Source: Alphaproteobacteria bacterium
GTDB lineage: Bacteria > Pseudomonadota > Alphaproteobacteria > Thalassobaculales > Thalassobaculaceae
Assembly: GCA_013203465.1 (NCBI GenBank)
Contig: JABMNR010000006.1
Span: 1 to 50,138 of the forward strand
DNA length: 50,138 bases
Direction: 5' to 3'
The translations under genes were made by a program, and so were the position numbers. A model generated the notes under the pieces. It saw only the letters and a list, made by a program, of their open reading frames with translations. It was not told the origin of the DNA and did no database searches. Below are positions 7,713 to 15,860 of the stretch, one piece after another. Numbering within the stretch: the first letter of the stretch is position 1; each line of letters starts with the position of its first letter.

Positions 7713-8459
7713 TCAATCGATCTCCTGCACGATGGATATTTGCAGCAACCGTCTCGACGTCCCGCTCAGGTTCTTGGGCACACCGTGAAACGAGACATTG
7801 CTGCGCGCGAAGGCCAGGCACCGGTTGGCGCGGTACGGAACGCGCGCCGCCTCCTCCATGGTCTCGAACGGCACATAGTCGACGCCGTCGCTGTGAAAGC
7901 CAGGCTTGAGTGGGCGATAGAGCGCCGTGCCCAAGGCTTCGGGATCGCCGGGGCGGGCCAGATAGATCAGAACGGTCACCAGCTTGACCGCGCCATCGGT
8001 ATGCGGCGGCAGGGCATAGCCCTCCACGTCCACGATCAACTCGATCGCGGTCCGCACCCGCAGATCCTCGGGGCGCATACCCGAGGTCACGGCGATCCGC
8101 TTGCCGATGATGCGGCGGAATAGCCACAACCACGCCTCGGCCACCGGCCGCGCCGACAACACCGCCGCCAGATGCCGCAGCACCGGATCGTTCTCCGCCA
8201 TCGGATGCACCGGCTCGGTCAACGCCACGATGCGCCGCTCGTCGGGATAACGGCCGCGATGCCCGGCGCTCTTGCGCACCATCGCCTCCGGCTCCGGCAC
8301 CGTCGCCATCACCGCCTCGAACAACGCCGGCGGCAACAGATCGTCGCCGACCGCATGGCTGAACGGGGTGGCAACCTCTTCCAGGCTCCGAATGCGCGCC
8401 GCGAGCGCCGCCACGTCGGCATCGAGGTCCAGGCGATTAATGGCCGCTGTGTCGTTCAC
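7713..8459 (-). CDS. 2-oxoglutarate/Fe(II)-dependent oxygenase
   Basis: The 248-residue protein has a jelly-roll 2OG oxygenase motif: HTDGAVK (His and Asp iron ligands) in LPPHTDGAVKLVTVLIYL, then SFHGVPKNLSGTSRRLL with the distal His and the 2OG-binding Arg. I chose the GTG at 8459 because an AGGGG sits seven bases before it; an in-frame ATG at 8483 and a longer start at 8528 have poorer sites. It leads the minus-strand group with the kinase, cupin and mgsA. The hydroxylated substrate is unknown; the SFHGVP segment is common in oxygenases found in sugar and polysaccharide clusters, a weak hint. Confidence 0.85.
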   Translation of the reverse strand: MNDTAAINRLDLDADVAALAARIRSLEEVATPFSHAVGDDLLPPALFEAVMATVPEPEAMVRKSAGHRGRYPDERRIVALTEPVHPMAENDPVLRHLAAVLSARPVAEAWLWLFRRIIGKRIAVTSGMRPEDLRVRTAIELIVDVEGYALPPHTDGAVKLVTVLIYLARPGDPEALGTALYRPLKPGFHSDGVDYVPFETMEEAARVPYRANRCLAFARSNVSFHGVPKNLSGTSRRLLQISIVQEID

Positions 8460-8621
8460 GTGATTTCCCCTGTCACGGCGCATGCTATGAACCCGCCCGG
8501 CGATATCCCTGTCAAGCAAGGCGCGCACCCTCTGGCGGTCCGCGTATACGCCCTGCTAGGCTACCGCCATCACGTTCGGGGCCGGCCGGTCTCGATCCAT
8601 ACCGAACCAGGGACCAAGACA

Positions 8622-9338
8622 ATGACCGAGATCACGGCGATCGAGATCACGGCGGCCGACCTTGAGCGGCTGACCGAATGGGACACGCCCACCATCTGCA
8701 ACGGGCTGGAGCTGACCAACCCGGAGCGGCGCGCCACCGGCTTCACCACCGGCGTCATGGTGTGCGCGTTTCCCGAGCTGAAACCGATCTGCGGCTATGC
8801 CCGCACCGCGACCATCCGCGCCGTCGCGCCGGCCAGCCGCAGCGCCGCCGAGAACATGGCCGCACGCCAGAGCTATTACGAATACGTCGCCGGCCACCCC
8901 GGCCCGACCGTGGTGGTGATCCAGGATCTGGACGCCGAGCCTGGCTTCGGCGCCTTCTGGGGCGAGGTGAACACCGCCATCCACAAGGGGCTGGGCGCGC
9001 TGGGCGTGGTGACCGACGGCTCGATCCGCGATCTCGACGCCTGCGCCCCCGGTTTTCAGCTCTTGGCGCGCAAGGTCGGGCCGAGCCACGCCCATGTCCA
9101 CGCGGTCGACACCGGCGGCCAGGTGAACATCTTCGGCATGGTGGTGCAGGACAACGACATCATCCACGCCGACCGACACGGCGCCGTCGTGGTGCCCCGT
9201 GACGCGGTCAAGAAACTGCCCGCCGCGATCGACCTGCTGACCCGCCGGGAAGCCGTCATCCTGGAGGCGGCGCGGGCGCCCGGGTTCGACATCGACAAGC
9301 TCAAGGCGGCGATGGGCCAGTCGTCCGACATTCACTGA
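8622..9338 (+). CDS. RraA-family protein / 4-hydroxy-4-methyl-2-oxoglutarate aldolase-like
   Basis: The 238-residue protein has the RraA fold: DTPTICNGLE at the start, ICGYARTATIRAV, and GVVTDGSIRDLDA, which carries the conserved Gly-x-Arg-Asp of HMG/CHA aldolases that bind divalent metal and pyruvate enolate. Members either cleave 4-hydroxy-2-oxo acids or act as oxaloacetate decarboxylases, while E. coli RraA itself inhibits RNase E. Catabolic context favours the enzyme role. The ATG at 8622 is preceded by AGGGA nine bases upstream. It is the first gene of the six-gene plus-strand operon, 162 bp from the divergent 2OG oxygenase. Confidence 0.85.
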   Translation: MTEITAIEITAADLERLTEWDTPTICNGLELTNPERRATGFTTGVMVCAFPELKPICGYARTATIRAVAPASRSAAENMAARQSYYEYVAGHPGPTVVVIQDLDAEPGFGAFWGEVNTAIHKGLGALGVVTDGSIRDLDACAPGFQLLARKVGPSHAHVHAVDTGGQVNIFGMVVQDNDIIHADRHGAVVVPRDAVKKLPAAIDLLTRREAVILEAARAPGFDIDKLKAAMGQSSDIH

Positions 9339-9349
9339 CGCGGGGTAAC

Positions 9350-10321
9350 ATGACCACGAATAAGAAGAAGGTTCTGATCCTCGGCCCGGTGCACGCCGAC
9401 GGCATGGCGCTGTTCGACGGCCGCGACGACGTGGAAGTCGAGGTGCTGCACGACATCTCGCCCGAGAACGTGATCCGGCACATTCCCGGCGTGCATGGCG
9501 TCGGCGTGCGGGTCGCCAAGATCGACAAGGCGGTGATCGACGCCGCCGACAGTCTGAAAATCGTCTCGCGCCATGGGGTCGGCTATGACGCGGTGGACGT
9601 GGCGGCCTTGAACGCGCGCAACATCCCGCTGGCCATCGCCCCGCGCGCCAACGCGCCCTCGGTGGCCGAGCAGGCGATGATGTACCTGCTGGCGTTGGCC
9701 AAACAGCTTCCGGCCTATGACAAGCTGGTGCGCGCCGGCGACTGGAACCAGCGGTCCACGATCCAGGGGGTCGACCTGGACGGCCGGACTTTGTTGGTGA
9801 TCGGGCTCGGGCGCATCGGCTCGCGCGTGGTCAAGCGGGCGCGGGCCTTCGACATGCGGGTGCTCGGCTACGATCCCTATCTGGAACCCTCGGCAATCGC
9901 GGCCCTCGGCGCCGAGCCGGTGGCCGATTTCCGCGCCGTGCTGGGCGAGGTCGACGCGGTCACCGTGCACTGCCCGCGCAACGAGGAGACCATCGGGTTG
10001 CTCGGGGCCGCCGAGTTGGCGGCGTTGCGGCCGGGCGCCTTGGTGGTGAACTGCGCCCGTGGCGGCCTCATCGACGAAGCGGCGCTGTTGGACGCCGTGC
10101 GCTCGGGACAGGTCAGCGGTGCCGGCATGGACGTGTTCGACGAGGAACCGGCGCTGGATCATCCGTTCTTCGCCGAGCCGCGCATCCTGATGACCCCGCA
10201 TTCCGCCGGGATCAGCCTGGAAGCGTCCAAGCGCTCGGCCTATCAGACCATCGAAAACATCCTGGCGGCGCTGGACGGCACGCTCGATCCCGCCGTCGTC
10301 GTCAACAAGGAAGTTCTTTAA
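9350..10321 (+). CDS. D-isomer-specific 2-hydroxyacid dehydrogenase
   Basis: The 323-residue protein has the two-domain fold of the PGDH/glyoxylate reductase family: the GLGRIGSRV dinucleotide motif near residue 147, the NCARGG arginine and the TPHSAG histidine, the usual catalytic Arg/His pair. The Glu is in the FDEEPALDHPFF stretch. It should interconvert a D-2-hydroxy acid and a 2-oxo acid with NAD(P). It begins 11 bp after the RraA-like gene and is followed 28 bp later by the HpaI-type aldolase, so it probably acts on a shared intermediate such as a D-hydroxy acid formed from aldolase cleavage. Confidence 0.9.
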   Translation: MTTNKKKVLILGPVHADGMALFDGRDDVEVEVLHDISPENVIRHIPGVHGVGVRVAKIDKAVIDAADSLKIVSRHGVGYDAVDVAALNARNIPLAIAPRANAPSVAEQAMMYLLALAKQLPAYDKLVRAGDWNQRSTIQGVDLDGRTLLVIGLGRIGSRVVKRARAFDMRVLGYDPYLEPSAIAALGAEPVADFRAVLGEVDAVTVHCPRNEETIGLLGAAELAALRPGALVVNCARGGLIDEAALLDAVRSGQVSGAGMDVFDEEPALDHPFFAEPRILMTPHSAGISLEASKRSAYQTIENILAALDGTLDPAVVVNKEVL

Positions 10322-10349
10322 GAACCCGCTTCACACGGAGGAATGCCCC

Positions 10350-11120
10350 ATGGATAGCCGATTGCACGACGTTTGGGCCGCCGACAAAGGCGCGTTCAAC
10401 GGGTGGCTTTCGATCCCGTCGACCGTCACCACCGAAATCGCCGCGTTGCAGGATTACGACAGCCTGACCATCGATCTTCAGCACGGCTTGGTCGACTACC
10501 AGGCGGCGCTGCAGATGATGCAGGCCGTACACGGCTACGGCAAGACCGTGCTCGCCCGGGTGCCGTGGAACGAGCCCGGCATCATCATGAAGCTGCTGGA
10601 CGGCGGGGCGCTGGGCATCATTTGTCCGATGATCAACACCGCCGAGGAGGCCGAGCGTTTCGTCGGCGCCTGCCAGTACGCGCCGCGCGGCTACCGCTCG
10701 TCGGGGCCGACCCGGGCCGGGCTGATCTATCCCGACTACTTCAAGCAGGCCAACGACACCATCGTCACCCTGGCGATGATCGAGACGGTGCAGGCGGTGC
10801 AGAACCTGGACGCCATCCTGAAGACCCCGAACCTGACGGGGGTTTATGTCGGGCCGGGCGATCTGGCGGTATCGATGGGCAAGCCGCCATCGCTCGACCA
10901 CACCGATCCCATCATGGTCGCGACGATCGACGGCGTCCTGGCCAAGGTCAAGGCGGCGGGGCTGAAATGCGGCATGCACTGCATGAACCCGCCCTACATG
11001 GTCGAGGCGATCAAGAAGGGCTTCGATTTCGTCACCCTGTCCAGCGACGTGCGCCTGATGACCGCCGCCCAGGTCGAGGGTGTCGGCGCGTTCCGCAAGG
11101 CCGGTGGAGGCAATCGATGA
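10350..11120 (+). CDS. HpcH/HpaI aldolase family protein (2-keto-3-deoxy acid aldolase type)
   Basis: The 256-residue class II aldolase is of the HpaI family. Its motifs are FNGWLSIPS near the start, LDGGALGIICPMINTAEEAE with the metal/acid residues, a PTRAGL segment, and VYVGPGDLAVSMG with the conserved GPxDL. The family cleaves 4-hydroxy-2-oxo acids to pyruvate and an aldehyde, using Mg or Mn. An excellent site, GGAGG, precedes the ATG by eight bases. Its stop overlaps the next start as ATGA, so translation is coupled with the Ldh gene. It is the third gene of the operon and the second aldolase. Confidence 0.9.
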   Translation: MDSRLHDVWAADKGAFNGWLSIPSTVTTEIAALQDYDSLTIDLQHGLVDYQAALQMMQAVHGYGKTVLARVPWNEPGIIMKLLDGGALGIICPMINTAEEAERFVGACQYAPRGYRSSGPTRAGLIYPDYFKQANDTIVTLAMIETVQAVQNLDAILKTPNLTGVYVGPGDLAVSMGKPPSLDHTDPIMVATIDGVLAKVKAAGLKCGMHCMNPPYMVEAIKKGFDFVTLSSDVRLMTAAQVEGVGAFRKAGGGNR

Positions 11121-12262
11121 CCGGAGTGCGGCGCGACGGCGATCAGGTCTTCGTTCCGGTCGATGTCATCCTGGCGCTGGGCGCCAGGGTGTTCGAGGCC
11201 GCCGGTTCGTCCCCGACCGAGGCCAGGACCATCATCACCCGCCTGTCCGGGGCCAATCTGCGCGGCCATGACAGCCATGGGGTGATCCGCATTCCGCGCT
11301 ATGTTCAGTGGGCGCAGGACGGCATCCAGGTACCGAACCAGACGGTAAAGGTGCTGCAGGACCAGCCCAGCTTCGCGGTGATCGACGGGCGGTTCGGTTT
11401 CGGCCAGTCGGTCGGCGAACAAGCCGTCGATATCGGCATCGCCAAGGCCAAGCAGCACGGAGTCGCCATGACCGCGCTGCGCAACAGCGGCCATCTCGGG
11501 CGGATCGGCGACTGGGCCGAGCGGGCGGCGGCCGAGAACATCGTTTCGGTGCACATGGTCAACGTGCGCGGCTCGCTGATCGTCGCCCCGTTCGGCGGCA
11601 TCGACCGGCGCGGCAGCACCAACCCGTTCTGCGCCGGCATTCCCGTCGCGGGCCAGGAGCCGATCATTCTCGACTTCGCCACCTCGGTGGTGGCCGAGGG
11701 TAAGGCGCTGGTCGCCCTCAAGGGCGGCAAACCGCTGCCGCCGGACGCCCTGGTCGACGCCGACGGCACCGTCACCGGCGACCCGCGCCCGCTCTACGGC
11801 GAGGTGCCGCCGGGCACCTATCCCGACCCGAACAACGGTCCCGGTGCCTTGCGCGCGTTCGGCGAGCACAAGGGGTTCGGCATGAACTTCCTGATGGAGA
11901 TGATGGCCGGCGCCTTGACCGGCTCCGGCACCGCCGGGGAGTTGGGCGAGACACAGCGGCGGCGGTTCTGCAACGGCATGCTGTCGTTCTACGTCGATCT
12001 GGACGCCGTGTCCGGCACCCCGACCGAAAGCGGCCATCCGTTCGCCACCGAGGTGATGAACTACGCCGCCTTCGTGAAATCGGCACGGCCGACCGAACCC
12101 GGCGGCAAGGTGCTGATCCCCGGCGAGAAGGAGCGCATGACCCTGGCCGAACGGATGAAAACCGGCCTGCCGCTCGCCGCCGAAGCCTGGGACGACATCG
12201 TGGCCACGGCACGTGGACTGGGGATCAACGATGTGGACGCATTGATCGGGGCTGCCAGATGA
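11117..12262 (+). CDS. Ldh family oxidoreductase (malate/L-lactate/ureidoglycolate dehydrogenase type)
   Basis: The 381-residue protein matches the non-Rossmann MDH2/Ldh family: the RGHDSHGVIRIPRY segment with the invariant HDSHG, NSGHLGRIGDWAERAA with His and Gly nucleotide-binding residues, and the NPFCAGIP and FGEHKGFGMNFLMEMMAGAL stretches. It oxidises an L-2-hydroxy acid with NAD(P). The ATG at 11117 overlaps the previous stop (ATGA). One base separates its stop from the next ATG, so it is tightly coupled. It sits beside a D-specific dehydrogenase, so the two may invert a hydroxy-acid centre between D and L forms. Confidence 0.92.
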   Translation: MTGVRRDGDQVFVPVDVILALGARVFEAAGSSPTEARTIITRLSGANLRGHDSHGVIRIPRYVQWAQDGIQVPNQTVKVLQDQPSFAVIDGRFGFGQSVGEQAVDIGIAKAKQHGVAMTALRNSGHLGRIGDWAERAAAENIVSVHMVNVRGSLIVAPFGGIDRRGSTNPFCAGIPVAGQEPIILDFATSVVAEGKALVALKGGKPLPPDALVDADGTVTGDPRPLYGEVPPGTYPDPNNGPGALRAFGEHKGFGMNFLMEMMAGALTGSGTAGELGETQRRRFCNGMLSFYVDLDAVSGTPTESGHPFATEVMNYAAFVKSARPTEPGGKVLIPGEKERMTLAERMKTGLPLAAEAWDDIVATARGLGINDVDALIGAAR

Positions 12263-12263
12263 C

Positions 12264-13709
12264 ATGACCACCACCGTCATCCGCGACTGCGCCTGGATCG
12301 TCGCCTGGGACGCGGAGGCCGGATCGCACGTCTACTTGCGTGGCGGCGATGTGGCGTTCGACGAGTCCATTATTCTGGCGGTCGGTGGCCGCTGGGACCG
12401 ACCGGCGGAGCGGGAGATCGACGGCCGTGCCCGCATGGTCATGCCGGGTTTGGTCAACCTGCACGCCCACCCCATGGGCGGCTCGCTCGACAAAGGCACC
12501 TTCGACGAGGTCGGCGCACCGATGCAGTGGGGCCACGCACTGTACCACCTGTCGCCGCTGCTGGAGGACGACGCCGAGGGCATCGCCGCCAACACCAAGT
12601 TGGCGATCGCCGAGTTGCTGTTGTCCGGGGTAACCACCATGGTCGATCTCGGCCGGGCGCGCGACGGCTGGCTTGACCTGATCGCCGACACCGGCATCCG
12701 CGGGGTCATTGGCGCCGGTTTTCGCGAGGCGCAGTGGGTCGATGTCGGCGGCCACCGGGTTGACTACGCCTGGGACAAGCCGGCCGGCCGCCGCGCGTTC
12801 GACCGGGCGCTCGCCACGGTCGACGCCGCCGAACGCCATCCCAGCGGCCGGCTGACCGGGATGATCGCGCCGGCGCAGATCGACACGGTGTCCGAAGGGT
12901 TGCTGCGCGACGCCCACGCCGCCGCCGTCGAGCGCGGCATGAAGCTGCAGGTCCACGCCGCCCAAACCATGGTCGAGGTGATGGAGATGTTGCGCCGCCA
13001 TGGCATGGGGGCGGTGAGCTGGCTCGACCATCTCGGCCTGCTCGACGAGCGGGTGATCCTGGGCCACGGCATCTATCTCGACCACCACACCTGGAATCCG
13101 CTGCGCACCGCGCGGGAGCTGCCGATGCTGGCCGAGCGCGGGGTGACCGTCGCCCACTGCCCCACGGTATTCGCCCGCACCGGCATGACGTTGCAGACCT
13201 TTGGCCGTTACGTGAAGGTCGGCGTGCGCATGGGCATCGGCACCGACAGCTTCCCGCACAACATGCTGGAGGAGCTGCGTCACGTCGGCTACTTCGCGCG
13301 GATCACCGCCGGCGACGTGCACGATCACAGCACGACCGACGTGTTCAACGCCGCCACGATCGGCGGGGCGGGCGCGTTGGGCCGGGGCGATTTAGGACGC
13401 CTCACCCTCGGCGCCCGGGCGGATCTGGTGCTGGTCGATGTCGAACATCCGGCCATGCGCCCGACGCGGGAGCCGATCCGCTCGCTGATCATCCAGGCGG
13501 CGGAGCGGGTGGTCACCGACGTGTTCGTCGACGGCACGCCGGTGGTGCGAGACGGGCGGTGCCTGACCATCGATCTCGACGCCGAAGCGGCGGCGGTCGA
13601 GGACGCCCAGGCGCGGGCGCTGGAACGGCTGCCGTCTCTGGACGCCCGCCGCCGCACCATCGATGATATCGCCCCGATGACCTACCCCGTGCGTTCGGAG
13701 GCGTTATGA
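12264..13709 (+). CDS. Amidohydrolase, TRZ/ATZ-type chlorohydrolase/deaminase family
   Basis: The 481-residue protein has a beta-barrel metal hydrolase fold: GLVNLHAHPMGG (metal HxH), LQVHAAQ (third His), a later GHGIYLD (fourth His region), and GTDSFPHNMLEE with the catalytic Asp. It resembles SsnA/AtzA/8-oxoguanine deaminase relatives, which remove an amine, halide or similar leaving group from a heterocycle or guanidine; the substrate cannot be assigned. It starts one base after the Ldh stop and ends in an ATGA overlap with the MetE-like gene. It is translated within the sugar/hydroxy-acid operon, an unusual partner for aldolases. Confidence 0.88.
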   Translation: MTTTVIRDCAWIVAWDAEAGSHVYLRGGDVAFDESIILAVGGRWDRPAEREIDGRARMVMPGLVNLHAHPMGGSLDKGTFDEVGAPMQWGHALYHLSPLLEDDAEGIAANTKLAIAELLLSGVTTMVDLGRARDGWLDLIADTGIRGVIGAGFREAQWVDVGGHRVDYAWDKPAGRRAFDRALATVDAAERHPSGRLTGMIAPAQIDTVSEGLLRDAHAAAVERGMKLQVHAAQTMVEVMEMLRRHGMGAVSWLDHLGLLDERVILGHGIYLDHHTWNPLRTARELPMLAERGVTVAHCPTVFARTGMTLQTFGRYVKVGVRMGIGTDSFPHNMLEELRHVGYFARITAGDVHDHSTTDVFNAATIGGAGALGRGDLGRLTLGARADLVLVDVEHPAMRPTREPIRSLIIQAAERVVTDVFVDGTPVVRDGRCLTIDLDAEAAAVEDAQARALERLPSLDARRRTIDDIAPMTYPVRSEAL

Positions 13710-14860
13710 GCCGAATCCTGGTCACCCACGCCGGCTCGCTGCCCCGGCCGAAGCGGTTGGTGCAGCTTTACGCCTGGCGGGTCGACGGCAAGCCGATCGA
13801 CGAGGCCGAACTCAACGCTCTCGGCGATGCCGCCACCCGTGACATCGTCGCCCGGCAGAGGGACGTCGGCATCGACATCCCAAGCGATGGCGAGCAGGTG
13901 CGCGAGGGGTTTTTTCTCTACGTCCAGCGCCGCATGTCCGGTTTCGGCGGGCATTGGCAGCGGCCGAGCGGGCGCGAGCTGAGCGCCTATCCCGAGTTCG
14001 CCAAGGCACGGCAGGAGATGCTCCAGGGCCGGGTCGCGGTCAGCAATTTCGCCCCGCCCATGGCGATCGGCCCGGTCGCCCACACCAATCCGGCGGCCAA
14101 CGAGGCCGAGCTGACGACTTTCGAGGCGGCGCTGGACGCCGTCGGGCGGGAGCGTTTCAGCGACGCGTTCATGACCGCCCCCTCGCCGGGCATCCTGGCC
14201 ATGGCCCTGAAGAACGATTTCTACCCGGACGACGACAGCTACCTCACCGCTCTGGCCGAAGCCATGCGGGTCGAGTACCGGGCCGCCATCAAGCACGGGC
14301 TGATGCTGCAGATCGACGCGCCGGACTTGGCGCTGGAACGGCATGTCAGCTTCGCCGACCGGCCGATCGGCGAGTTCGTTGCCTTCGTCGACCGGGTGAT
14401 CGCGGCCATCAACCGGGCGCTCGACGGGCTGCCGAGGGACCGGGTGCGGTTGCACGTCTGCTGGGGCAACTATGAATCGCCGCACGATCAGGACGTGGCG
14501 CTGGCGGCGATCCTGCCCTCGCTGCTGCAAGCCAGGGTCGGCACCTTCATGCTGCCGTTCGCCAACCCCCGGCACCAGCACGAGATCAAGGTGTTCAAGG
14601 ACATCCCGCTGGCCCCGGACCAGACCCTGATCGTCGGCGCGATCGACACCCAGACCGCTTATGTCGAGCATCCCGAGGTGGTGGCCGAGCGGCTGGAGCG
14701 CGCCGCCGAGGCGGTCGGCGATCCGGCGCGCATCCAGGCCGGCACCGATTGCGGTTTCGACACCTCGGCCGGCATGGGCCGGGTCACCCCGGACGTGGTC
14801 TGGGCCAAGTTCCGCGCCCTGCGCGAGGGCGCCGATCTGGCGAGCAAGCGGCTGTTTTAA
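13706..14860 (+). CDS. MetE C-terminal-domain-like (cobalamin-independent methionine synthase / epoxyalkane:CoM transferase superfamily)
   Basis: The 384-residue protein contains only the zinc-binding catalytic barrel of MetE, without the N-terminal half. VTHAGSLPRPKRL opens it, LHVCWGNYE (His and Cys) and GTDCGFDTSAGMG (second Cys) are likely zinc ligands, and QIDAPDLALE carries conserved acids. Stand-alone members are methylcobalamin- or methylfolate-linked transferases, or epoxyalkane:CoM transferases. It begins in an ATGA overlap with the amidohydrolase and ends the operon. The substrate is unknown; a thiol- or C1-transfer step linked to the amidohydrolase product is the simplest guess. 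Confidence 0.85.
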   Translation: MSRILVTHAGSLPRPKRLVQLYAWRVDGKPIDEAELNALGDAATRDIVARQRDVGIDIPSDGEQVREGFFLYVQRRMSGFGGHWQRPSGRELSAYPEFAKARQEMLQGRVAVSNFAPPMAIGPVAHTNPAANEAELTTFEAALDAVGRERFSDAFMTAPSPGILAMALKNDFYPDDDSYLTALAEAMRVEYRAAIKHGLMLQIDAPDLALERHVSFADRPIGEFVAFVDRVIAAINRALDGLPRDRVRLHVCWGNYESPHDQDVALAAILPSLLQARVGTFMLPFANPRHQHEIKVFKDIPLAPDQTLIVGAIDTQTAYVEHPEVVAERLERAAEAVGDPARIQAGTDCGFDTSAGMGRVTPDVVWAKFRALREGADLASKRLF

Positions 14861-14869
14861 TGTTTCAGG

Positions 14870-14889
14870 AGGCGCTTAGGCGGGCGCCT
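14870..14889. terminator. Possible hairpin between convergent genes
   Basis: AGGCGC-TTAGGCGG-GCGCCT forms a six-base stem with an eight-base loop just past the MetE-like stop (14860) and overlapping the last codons of the convergent pmpB. There is no T tract, so it may only weakly end either transcript. Confidence 0.3.
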
Positions 14890-15313
14890 TGGCCGAACGC
14901 GGCGGTGCCCGCAGGAAGCTGGCAATCCCCATACCCACCAGCATCGCCGGCACGAACACCAGGGTTCCGGGCGCCAGCAGCGGCAACGCCGTCCACGCCG
15001 GCCCCGGACAGAAGCCGCCGAGCCCCCAGCCGACCCCGAACAGCGCCGCACCGGTCAGCAGCGGGGTGTCGAGATCGACCCGGCTCGGAATCTCGAAGCG
15101 CGGTAGCAGCACCGGCTGCTCGCGGCGCCAGGCCAGCCGGTAGCCGACGAACGCCGTCACCACCGCCCCGCCCATGACGAACGCCAAGCTCGGGTCCCAA
15201 GCGCCGAACAGATCGAGGAAATTCAGCACTTTGGCCGGGTCCGCCATGCCCGAGACCACAAGCCCGATCCCGAACAGCAACCCGGCGGCAAAGCCGAACA
15301 GCGCGCGCGTCAT
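14876..15313 (-). CDS. YeeE/YedE family sulfur transporter, C-terminal half (PmpB-like)
   Basis: The 145-residue membrane protein has about four hydrophobic segments. TRALFGFAAGLLFGIGLVVSGMADPAKVLNFLD is a typical start, and GLGGFCPGP carries the conserved Cys of these thiosulfate/sulfur-compound channels. It pairs with the preceding gene: together they equal one YeeE/YedE protein split in two. The ATG at 15313 overlaps the pmpA stop as ATGA, so the halves are separate genes with coupled translation, not a frameshift. The pair likely moves a reduced sulfur species, by family analogy. Confidence 0.88.
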   Translation of the reverse strand: MTRALFGFAAGLLFGIGLVVSGMADPAKVLNFLDLFGAWDPSLAFVMGGAVVTAFVGYRLAWRREQPVLLPRFEIPSRVDLDTPLLTGAALFGVGWGLGGFCPGPAWTALPLLAPGTLVFVPAMLVGMGIASFLRAPPRSAKAPA

Positions 15314-15756
15314 GACGCTATCCCCGCAACCAGGTGACGGAGAACGAACACGGTGGCAACCCCGGTGCCGAGAAACGTCACCGTGGCGACCAGCGACCGG
15401 GTCGACAGCCGCGCCAGCCCGCACACCCCATGGCCGCTGGTGCAGCCCGAGCCCCACACCGTGCCGAAGCCCACCAGCAGACCGGCCAACGCCATCACCA
15501 CCGGATTGTCGCTCACGGTCTGCGCCACCGGCTCGCCGGTGACCGCCTGGACCAGCAGCGGCGCCGCCACCAGCCCGGCGATGAACGCCAATCGCCACAG
15601 CCAGTCCTCGCGTTGGCCGGGCAGCGCGCCGGTCGAAATCCCGGCGATACCGGCGATGCGGCCGAACAGCGTCATCACCAGGACCGCCGAAAGCCCTATG
15701 AGAACCCCGCCGATCAGCGAAGCCCACGGGGTGAACTCCGTCGCTACTACCATCAT
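15310..15756 (-). CDS. YeeE/YedE family sulfur transporter, N-terminal half (PmpA-like)
   Basis: The 148-residue membrane protein has several transmembrane segments; FGTVWGSGCTSGHGVCGLARLSTRS carries the conserved Cys-Thr-Ser-Gly-His-Gly-Val-Cys-Gly signature of YeeE/YedE proteins, where Cys residues handle the sulfur compound. It is the first of a two-gene unit with PmpB (ATGA overlap). In alphaproteobacteria such pairs are often under a sulfide-responsive ArsR-type repressor; no such regulator gene is nearby. An inverted repeat sits about 35 bp upstream of the ATG. Confidence 0.88.
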   Translation of the reverse strand: MMVVATEFTPWASLIGGVLIGLSAVLVMTLFGRIAGIAGISTGALPGQREDWLWRLAFIAGLVAAPLLVQAVTGEPVAQTVSDNPVVMALAGLLVGFGTVWGSGCTSGHGVCGLARLSTRSLVATVTFLGTGVATVFVLRHLVAGIAS

Positions 15757-15792
15757 TCACGATCTCCCGTCGCACATTGGAGCGGACACGTT

Positions 15793-15804
15793 CCATACAT
15801 ATGG
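15793..15804 (-). promoter_or_regulatory. Candidate operator upstream of pmpA
   Basis: CCATA-CA-TATGG, a symmetric sequence with five-base arms, lies about 37 bp before the pmpA start, inside an AT-rich patch. Its position fits repressor control of the PmpA/PmpB pair. The regulator is unknown. Confidence 0.4.
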
Positions 15805-15860
15805 TTTTCTTGAATGCGCCCATGACATAGATCACCCGCGCCCGGACACCAGATCGCACC

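Noticed and set aside
14876-15756. A frameshift splitting one YeeE/YedE gene
   Set aside because: The halves have their own start and stop with an ATGA overlap, matching the known two-gene PmpA/PmpB arrangement.
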